Below the pieces are notes generated by a model, which did not search any database, was not told the DNA's origin, and saw only the letters and a program-made list of their open reading frames with translations. A DNA stretch of 11,844 nucleotides from assembly GCF_036311985.1 (NCBI RefSeq), contig NZ_JAZDCJ010000082.1, one strand, 5' to 3'. Both the position numbers and the translations under genes were made by a program. Origin of the DNA: JAZDCJ01 sp036311985. GTDB taxonomy: Bacteria; Actinomycetota; Actinomycetes; Actinomycetales; Micrococcaceae. Below, in pieces: positions 6,978 to 11,844 of this stretch (position 1 is its first letter; each line of letters opens with the position of its first letter).

Positions 6978-7870
6978 TGGTAATCCTCGAGATCGATGTC
7001 GAGCAGCGGAGCGAGGTCGCGAACCTGATCGTAGTCCGAATCGGCAACCTCTGCGAAGCCGGCGGCTCCGAATGGTTCGAGCACCTCGGGATCGTCGAGT
7101 TCCAGGAACGCCGCCCGCAGCTTCTCCTTCAGGTCCTCGGGCAGATTGGACTGCATCGTCCAGGGGTAGTTGGCATAGGGATCCGATTCCTGGACTTTCA
7201 CGACAGTCTCGGAGTCGATGAGCCCCTCCTCGACCATGCGCTCATAGATGGGCAAGCTCATGCCCCCCGCGTCCGCATTGGCGTTCTGCACTGCCAAGGC
7301 CACAGCATCATGGGAGCCGACGTGCTGTTCCTCGTAGTCACCCTGGTCTACTCGGAGGTCCGCCTCTTCGGCGAGCATGGCCTTGGGAATGAGGTGACTG
7401 GACGTGCTGGCCTGGTCTCCCCACGCAACGGTCTTGCCGGCGACATCCGCGAGGTCCTCGATGCCGGAATCCGCGTTGGCGATGAACACTGCCTGGTATG
7501 TCGGGTCCTCACCCTCGACTTCCTGCAGGGCGGCGAAGGGCTCGATGTCGGCCTTCTCCTGGGCGAGGACGTAGGACAGAGGGCCGAAGTAGCCGAGGTC
7601 GATGCGGCCGCGGGCCATCGCCTCGATCATCGAGGAGTAATCGGTCGTCACCACGAGCTCGACGTCAAGCCCGAGTTCCTTTTCGAGGTGCTCCTTGAGG
7701 GGCTCATTGTTCTTGATCACCTCCGACGCGTTCTCGTCGGGAAGCAGCGCAACGCGGAGGGTTTCCGGGGCGGTGGTTGCCTCTGAACTGGCACCACAAC
7801 CGGAGAGGACGAAGGTGAAGGCAGTCGTTACAGCGATCGCGGCAGTCGCCAAGCGGGTGGGTCTAGGCAT
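6974..7870 (-). CDS. ptxB: Phosphite/phosphonate ABC transporter substrate-binding lipoprotein (PtxB/PhnD family)
   Basis: This 298-residue surface lipoprotein has a basic, hydrophobic signal peptide ending in lipobox LSGC, with Cys25 as the lipidated residue. The mature part is a PhnD-type periplasmic-binding fold. ALLPDEN is at about 41-47, TTDYSSMIEAMARGRIDL at about 75-92, GYFGPLSYV (93-101) is a PhnD/PtxB hallmark, and WGDQASTSSHLIP (150-162) corresponds to the STSG-like anion-binding loop. The ATG at 7870 is preceded by AGGAG at 9 bases (7880-7884 on the complementary strand), the strongest ribosome binding site in the operon. This fits a binding protein needed in excess over the membrane components. 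An 82-bp gap separates it from ptxA. Specificity for phosphite is inferred from ptxD. Confidence 0.9.
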   Translation of the reverse strand: MPRPTRLATAAIAVTTAFTFVLSGCGASSEATTAPETLRVALLPDENASEVIKNNEPLKEHLEKELGLDVELVVTTDYSSMIEAMARGRIDLGYFGPLSYVLAQEKADIEPFAALQEVEGEDPTYQAVFIANADSGIEDLADVAGKTVAWGDQASTSSHLIPKAMLAEEADLRVDQGDYEEQHVGSHDAVALAVQNANADAGGMSLPIYERMVEEGLIDSETVVKVQESDPYANYPWTMQSNLPEDLKEKLRAAFLELDDPEVLEPFGAAGFAEVADSDYDQVRDLAPLLDIDLEDYQ

Positions 7871-7952
7871 GGGAATTCACTCCTGTTTCAGCAGTTCGGA
7901 AGGTGGTCGATCTCGGGGGTGGCGGTCGAGGTTATTGAGTCCTGAGCGTTTG

Positions 7953-8753
7953 CTAGTCAGCAGAAGTCGGCAGCGAAACGGTCTGTGCCGACAGTGGAAG
8001 GGCATCGGCCTGCTCGTCGGCGGGCACGCCGCCGTAAATCACCAGCAAATCCTCATCGGTGACCCCGGCTGCAGGGCCGTCGTAGACGATTTCCCCGTGT
8101 GCCAGGCCGACGATGCGGTCGGCGTGCTCGAGCGCGAGGTCGACCTGGTGGAGGCTGGCAACCAGGGTGATGCCGCTCTCCTGACAGACTCGGCGCAGCA
8201 GCTCCATCACGCGACGCGCAGAGTTGGGATCGAGGCTGGCGACCGGCTCATCGGCAAGGATCAGGTCCGGTTGCTGCGCGAGCGCTCGAGCGATGCCTAC
8301 TCGCTGCTGCATGCCACCGCTCAGGTTGTCTACCCGGGTCAGGGCCTTGTCCAGCAGTCCGACGCGTTCGAGCGCTTCGAGCGCGATGCGCTGGTCGCCG
8401 CGACTGGAGGGCAGGATGCTCTGCCAGAAGCTGTGATAACCGACCCGGCCGAGGAGCACGTTGCGCAAGGCCGAGAAGCGTGGGATCAGCTGGTGGTGTT
8501 GGAATACCATCCCCGTGCGGCGGCGGTGTCGACGCAATTCGCGGCGGGAGTCGAGTGACGCCGTCCCGTCAACCCGCACGGAGCCGGTGGTGGGTTTGAC
8601 GAGCAGGTTCATGCATCGCAGCAAGGTCGACTTGCCGGCACCCGACGGGCCGAGCAGCACGGTGACTTTTCCGCGCTCGATCGACAGATCGGTTCGGGCC
8701 AATGCTTGAACGCCGCCTTCGTAAGTCTTGCTGACATCGACGAGCTCTATCAT
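7953..8753 (-). CDS. ptxA: Phosphite/phosphonate ABC transporter ATP-binding protein (PtxA/PhnC family)
   Basis: This 266-residue ATPase energises the importer at the cytoplasmic face and is the first gene of the operon. Walker A is GPSGAGKST (35-43), the Q-loop Gln85 lies in MVFQHHQLI, the signature is LSGGMQQRV (144-152), Walker B is LILADEP (164-170), the D-loop SLDP follows (173-176), and the switch His202 lies in SLHQVDLALEHADRIVGL. The long insertion between Q-loop and signature (NVLLGRVGYHSFWQSILPS) is typical of PhnC-type ATPases. The ATG at 8753 has AGAGGA 5 bases upstream (8759-8764, complementary strand). That ribosome binding site lies inside the proximal arm of a 14-bp inverted repeat, suggesting operator or RNA-structure control. 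Confidence 0.91.
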   Translation of the reverse strand: MIELVDVSKTYEGGVQALARTDLSIERGKVTVLLGPSGAGKSTLLRCMNLLVKPTTGSVRVDGTASLDSRRELRRHRRRTGMVFQHHQLIPRFSALRNVLLGRVGYHSFWQSILPSSRGDQRIALEALERVGLLDKALTRVDNLSGGMQQRVGIARALAQQPDLILADEPVASLDPNSARRVMELLRRVCQESGITLVASLHQVDLALEHADRIVGLAHGEIVYDGPAAGVTDEDLLVIYGGVPADEQADALPLSAQTVSLPTSAD

Positions 8754-8755
8754 GA

Positions 8756-8804
8756 AAGTCCTCTATACGAGTGCGCTGTACGAGTGAAAACGTATAGAGG
8801 ACTT
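8756..8804. promoter_or_regulatory. 14-bp perfect inverted repeat, candidate operator for the GntR/PhnF-like regulator
   Basis: The arms are AAGTCCTCTATACG (8756-8769) and CGTATAGAGGACTT (8791-8804), with a 21-bp spacer. Each arm carries GTATAGA, the core of the published M. smegmatis PhnF operator TGGTATAGACCA. The spacer also holds a direct repeat, TATACGAGTG (8764-8773) and TGTACGAGTG (8778-8787). The distal arm contains TATACG (minus strand, 8796-8791), a possible -10, and the proximal arm contains the ptxA ribosome binding site. A second small palindrome, GGACTT-GTG-AAGTCC, lies at 8799-8813. The repeats are seen directly; binding by the regulator is inferred. Confidence 0.65.
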
Positions 8805-8810
8805 GTGAAG

Positions 8811-8881
8811 TCCGGGCGCTGTGGGAGACAACGGTTTGTGAACCCCGATGAAACAGCCCGTTCACCCACAGCAGTTAAGGC
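8811..8881. promoter_or_regulatory. Dyad-rich divergent promoter region with PHO-box-like GTTCAC repeats
   Basis: This stretch lies between the ptx operator and phnM. It holds an 8-bp perfect inverted repeat, GCTGTGGG (8818-8825) and CCCACAGC (8865-8872). It also holds a 6-bp one, GTGAAC (8838-8843) and GTTCAC (8860-8865). On the minus strand two consecutive 11-mers, GTTCACAAACC (8843-8833) and GTTGTCTCCCA (8832-8822), resemble actinobacterial PHO boxes built from GTTCACC-type direct repeats, and they point toward ptxA. On the plus strand GTTCACCCACA (8860-8870) points toward phnM. PhoP binding is inference, and the second repeat unit is a weak match. Confidence 0.4.
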
Positions 8882-8925
8882 GGCGTACACATCCAGGCAA
8901 GAAGCAAATGTCAGGCTGATCAGCC

Positions 8926-10164
8926 ATGACACCCTTTACCCCGGACGGCGCAGTGAGCGATCTGGTGATCGGCCATGCCTCCGCCGTGCTGCCGGACGTG
9001 GTCATCGAGGACGCCAGGCTAGTCGTGCGTGGTGGCCGGATTGCGCACGTCGGGCCGCATCCTCCCGGGGCCTCCTGTGACCTCGATGTTCGCGGGGCAT
9101 ACCTGCTGCCGGGCCTCATCGACGTCCACAGCGACATGTTGTCGCGCGAGATGAGGCCCCGGCCGGGAGTCGTCCTCGATCCGAGTCTTGCCATTGCATC
9201 GGCTGGTGCGCGCCTTCGAGCTGCGGGGACCACCACGGTCCTCCACGGGCTGGCGTTCCAGGAGCGATCGATTGTAGGGACCGCCATTGACTCTCCTGCC
9301 GCGTCCGAGCTTTCGGAAGCCCTCGCTTGCACGGACGACAGGCAAGTCGACCACCAGGTCCTGCATCGGCTCGACGTACGCTGCGAATACGGCCGCGAAC
9401 TGCTCGAGAAGGAACTTGAGCCGCGAGCCGAGCTCTTATCCCGTCCTGCTGACCGCTCCGGAAGCCCGGCGCCTGAGGGCCGGGGCGCAGGTGTGCCGGT
9501 CGTGTCATATGAAGACCACACGCCCGGACAGGGGCAATTCGCAGATCCGATGACGATGCAGCGCTGGCTCGTGCTGAACGAGGGAATGTCGCAGGATGAC
9601 GCCGCCGACCACGTCGAATGGTGGCGCAGCAGCCGCGAGAAACGACAGGGCGTGCGGGATCGCGTGCTTGCATGGCTGGAAAGCCTTGCCCGGAAGGGCC
9701 TGATCCGGCTCTTCGGTCATGACTTGGCGACGCGGGACGACGTCGAAGCGGCGGCCGCGCTCGGATGTTCGGTGGCAGAGTTCCCGACGACGTTAGAAGC
9801 GGCGCGCGCCGCCCGAGACCAGGGAATGCTCGTCATCGCTGGAGCGCCGAACGTCGTTCGGGGTAGGTCCCACACGGGAAATGTTTCTGCGGCTGAGCTT
9901 GTATCTGCTGGCCTGGTGGATGGGCTCGCGAGCGACTACATTCCAACGTCGCTGCTGCCGAGTGTGGTGCGGCTGGTGAGCCAGAGAATCGCGACACTCC
10001 CAGAAGCCGTGCGTCTCGTCACCTCGGGACCGGCCGCGTTCGTCGGTCTCGACGACCGCGGCACCCTCACAGAGGGAACGGTCGCCGACCTGGTACTCGT
10101 CGATTTCAGCAAGACGTGGCCCTCGGCGATCACGATGAGAGCCGCCACTGCTGCTGAAGTGTGA
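8926..10164 (+). CDS. phnM: PhnM-like metal-dependent amidohydrolase (phosphonate metabolism)
   Basis: PhnM hydrolyses ribose 1-methylphosphonate 5-triphosphate, releasing diphosphate, in the C-P lyase pathway. This 412-residue product matches the family throughout: LLPGLIDVHSDMLSREMRPRPGV with metal ligands His68 and Asp70, HRLDVRCEYG, YEDHTPGQGQFADP, LFGHDLATRDDVEAAAALG, VAEFPTTLEAA, GMLVIAGAPNVVRGRSHTGN, LASDYIPTSLL and a C-terminal GTLTEGTVADLVLVD. It is divergent from ptxA across 172 bp. The ATG at 8926 has only a weak AGG upstream, whereas a GTG at 8953, preceded by GGACGG, is a plausible alternative start. No phnGHIJKL genes accompany it. The segment from about residue 170 to 188 (9433-9492) is atypical and could be a local compensated frameshift. 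PhnM family membership is firm; the physiological substrate here is uncertain. Confidence 0.87.
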   Translation: MTPFTPDGAVSDLVIGHASAVLPDVVIEDARLVVRGGRIAHVGPHPPGASCDLDVRGAYLLPGLIDVHSDMLSREMRPRPGVVLDPSLAIASAGARLRAAGTTTVLHGLAFQERSIVGTAIDSPAASELSEALACTDDRQVDHQVLHRLDVRCEYGRELLEKELEPRAELLSRPADRSGSPAPEGRGAGVPVVSYEDHTPGQGQFADPMTMQRWLVLNEGMSQDDAADHVEWWRSSREKRQGVRDRVLAWLESLARKGLIRLFGHDLATRDDVEAAAALGCSVAEFPTTLEAARAARDQGMLVIAGAPNVVRGRSHTGNVSAAELVSAGLVDGLASDYIPTSLLPSVVRLVSQRIATLPEAVRLVTSGPAAFVGLDDRGTLTEGTVADLVLVDFSKTWPSAITMRAATAAEV

Positions 10165-10179
10165 ACACGTCCGACGTGT
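10165..10179 (+). terminator. Possible short hairpin just after phnM
   Basis: ACACGT-CCG-ACGTGT forms a 6-bp stem with a 3-base loop immediately after the phnM stop. No T-run follows, so it is a weak terminator candidate and might equally be a protein-binding palindrome. Confidence 0.2.
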
Positions 10180-11830
10180 GGCTTAGCCTTGATCCACCGA
10201 TGAGCATGCTTGGTACTGGTACGTAATTAAGAACGAAATGCCCGTCTGACCGGGAAGAATGGCACTTGTCTAAGGTTCCGTTCCACCGCGATGAGAGGGC
10301 ATCTCGCAGATGCAAGTTTCCCACACCCGTTCCGCACTGTCAGCTTCCTTCGACGAGCCGAACCTCATCGGCTCCGCCGGACTGGTGCCGATGATGGAGC
10401 TGGCCGCCGAGGCCGGCCTGCACCAGCTGGCCAAGGGGCGATTGACGGTGCCGACCGACAAGGGCGCCAACGCCGGGGCCAAGATCGCGGCCCTGGTGGC
10501 CGGCATGTGCGCCGGAGCCGACTCGATCGACGACATGGCCATCCTGCGCCACGGGGCGATGAAACGACTCTTCAACGCCTGCTACGCGCCCTCGACCCTG
10601 GGTTCGTTCCTGCGTGCGTTCACCTTCGGGCACGTCCGCCAGCTCGACGCGGTCGCCTCCCGACTGTTGGCCAACCTCTCCGTCAGGGCATCGGTGCTGG
10701 GAAGCCCCGGCGCCGGACAGTTCGTCTATGTGGATGTGGACGACACGATCATCGAGGTCCACGGCTATCAGAAGCAGGGCTCCGGGTACGGATACTCGGG
10801 CGTGCGTGGACTCAACGCCTTGCTGGCCACGGCGAGCACCGAGACTGCGGCCCCGGTGATCTTGGGTCAGCGTCTGCGTCGCGGAGCGGTGGGCTCCCCA
10901 CGCGGGGCCTGCCGGTTGATCGCCGACGCGCTGGCCACGCTCAAGCGACTGCCTCCGGACTCTGGCGCCCGGATGTTGGTCCGTGCCGACTCAGCTTTCT
11001 ACGGGCACGCCACCGTGGCCACCGCGTTGAAAGCCGGTGCCGACGTCTCGGTCACCGTGCGGATGAATCTGGCGGTCAAGGCCGCCATCGCCACCATCGC
11101 CGACGATGCCTGGACCGGCATCGAATACCCCGAGGCGATCTACGACGAGACCACCGGCACCTGGACCTCCAAAGCCGAGGTCGCCGAGGTGTCCTTCACC
11201 GCGTTCACCTCGAGGAAGAAAGCCGAACGCATCCCCGGACGCCTGGTGGTGCGCCGCATCCCAGAACTGAACCCCAGGCAGGACGACGGGCAGCCGACGT
11301 TGTTCGACACCCACCGGTTCCACGCCTTCTTCACCACCGTGGATCCGGAAGTGTTGGACACGGTGGCCGCGGACCAGACCCACCGGCAACACGCGATCAT
11401 CGAGCAAGTCAACGCGGATCTGAAGGACAGCGCCCTGGCCCACCTGCCCTCCGGCCACTTCGGGGCCAACAGCGCCTGGCTGGTCTGCGCGGTGATGGCC
11501 TACAACCTCACCCGCACCGCCGGGATCCTCGCCGCCGGCACCTTCACCAAAGCCCGCACCGGCACCATCCGGGCCAGACTCGTGAACATCCCGGCCCGCA
11601 TCGCCTCCAGCGCCCGCAAAATTCGAATCAGACTGCCCGAGGCCTGGCCCTGGCAACAGGGACTCGAACGGCTCTTCACCGCCATCCACCCGCCACCACA
11701 ATCGGCATAGCCAACCGACCGAACGCCGCGCCCCGGCACGACCGAAGGACCAACAGTGGAACACCACCGGCAGCGAGGCCGGTTACTTCCTCACGCCCAA
11801 AATCGATTCACCCGGTGCTTCCGGAATCAC
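10180..11830 (+). mobile_element. IS1380-family insertion sequence (boundaries approximate)
   Basis: The element is defined by its transposase; the limits given are estimates. I compared 10165-10309 with the reverse complement of 11711-11844 and found only imperfect similarity. One candidate pairing is ACCGGGAAGAAT (10248-10259) with the complement of ATTCACCCGGT (11805-11815). Another is GAACGAAATGCCCG near 10231 with the complement of CGCCCAAAATCGATTC near 11794. Neither is good enough to fix the ends. The 4-bp TA-rich target duplication typical of the family was not identified with confidence, although TAATTAA at 10224-10230 is a possible left junction. Confidence 0.5.
10310..11710 (+). 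CDS. IS1380-family transposase
   Basis: This 466-residue DDE transposase has the size and motif order of the IS1380 family, as in actinobacterial IS1676-like elements. The first catalytic Asp lies in FVYVDVDDTIIEVHGYQKQG (about 142-145), followed by the GYSGVRGLNALLAT motif. The second Asp is in MLVRADSAFYGH (Asp227), and the Glu is in QHAIIEQVNADLKDSALAHLPSG (Glu365). The C-terminal part is basic (ARIASSARKIRIRLPEAWPWQQG). The ATG at 10310 is followed at once by recognisable sequence; a GAGAGG lies about 13 bases upstream, farther than ideal. The gene appears intact, with no frameshift. It lies 145 bp after phnM in the same direction. Confidence 0.92.
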   Translation: MQVSHTRSALSASFDEPNLIGSAGLVPMMELAAEAGLHQLAKGRLTVPTDKGANAGAKIAALVAGMCAGADSIDDMAILRHGAMKRLFNACYAPSTLGSFLRAFTFGHVRQLDAVASRLLANLSVRASVLGSPGAGQFVYVDVDDTIIEVHGYQKQGSGYGYSGVRGLNALLATASTETAAPVILGQRLRRGAVGSPRGACRLIADALATLKRLPPDSGARMLVRADSAFYGHATVATALKAGADVSVTVRMNLAVKAAIATIADDAWTGIEYPEAIYDETTGTWTSKAEVAEVSFTAFTSRKKAERIPGRLVVRRIPELNPRQDDGQPTLFDTHRFHAFFTTVDPEVLDTVAADQTHRQHAIIEQVNADLKDSALAHLPSGHFGANSAWLVCAVMAYNLTRTAGILAAGTFTKARTGTIRARLVNIPARIASSARKIRIRLPEAWPWQQGLERLFTAIHPPPQSA

Positions 11831-11844
11831 ACTCCGGCCTGAAC
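11711..11844. other. Downstream flank of the IS1380 transposase, no gene
   Basis: I see no supportable coding sequence in this end segment. It probably contains the right terminus of the IS1380 element, near the AT-richer AAAATCGATTCACCCGG around 11799-11815, followed by a few bases of flanking DNA. Confidence 0.3.

Noticed and set aside
7695..8558. 287-codon plus-strand open frame opposite ptxA
   Set aside because: It is antisense to a complete ABC ATPase with all motifs and has no recognisable domain.
10224..10230. TAATTAA as a confirmed IS1380 target-site duplication
   Set aside because: No matching copy could be identified at the right side, so the element boundary remains unproven.
10991..11767. 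258-codon minus-strand open frame opposite the IS1380 transposase
   Set aside because: It is Gly-rich with no motif. The plus-strand frame carries the full DDE transposase.
1..11844. CRISPR arrays, tRNA or rRNA genes
   Set aside because: I saw no regularly spaced repeats and no tRNA or rRNA signatures on either strand by eye; no covariance search was possible.

Overview
The window is high-GC DNA of actinobacterial character. It shows G/C-rich third codon positions, IS21- and IS1380-family transposases of the type common in Micrococcales and Corynebacteriales, and a HutC/PhnF-type regulator. The genus cannot be fixed from the sequence. No rRNA, tRNA, CRISPR array or core housekeeping gene is visible, and mobile-element debris lies on both sides of one compact metabolic locus, so this looks like an accessory region on a plasmid or genomic island.

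Layout. 1-964: an IS3-family element (minus strand) with orfA complete, orfB running off the window edge, and a programmed -1 frameshift heptamer between them. 962-1066: a 34-residue small ORF that may have been cut by the IS3 insertion. 1118-2910: the 3' two-thirds of an IS21 element, with intact istB and istA lacking its N-terminal part. About 2905-2911: a rearrangement junction where istA and the oppositely oriented gene next to it both lose their 5' ends. 2910-4298: a 5'-truncated VirD4/TraG-type conjugative coupling protein (plus strand). 4355-8753: a five-gene minus-strand operon. 8754-8925: a divergent regulatory region dense in dyad symmetry. 8926-10164: a divergent phnM-like amidohydrolase. 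10310-11710: an IS1380-family transposase.

The centrepiece is a phosphite uptake and oxidation operon, ptxA-ptxB-ptxC-ptxD-gntR. ptxA, ptxB and ptxC encode the ATPase, lipoprotein binding protein and permease of a PhnCDE/PtxABC-type transporter. ptxD encodes an NAD-dependent phosphite dehydrogenase that keeps every catalytic and substrate-pocket residue I could compare with the Pseudomonas stutzeri enzyme. The last gene is a GntR/HutC (PhnF-like) regulator, where the classical P. stutzeri cluster has the LysR regulator PtxE. From ptxB onward each gene overlaps the next by exactly 4 bp (GTGA or ATGA), so translation is probably coupled.

The ptxA start lies next to a perfect 14-bp inverted repeat whose arms carry GTATAGA, the core of the PhnF operator. 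The ptxA ribosome binding site is inside one arm. Farther upstream, GTTCAC-type repeats suggest possible control by the phosphate-starvation regulator PhoP. The divergent phnM-like gene has no C-P lyase partners in the window, so its role beside phosphite oxidation is open. The inferred model is a mobile, phosphorus-responsive module that imports phosphite and oxidises it to phosphate, flanked by insertion sequences and conjugation debris.
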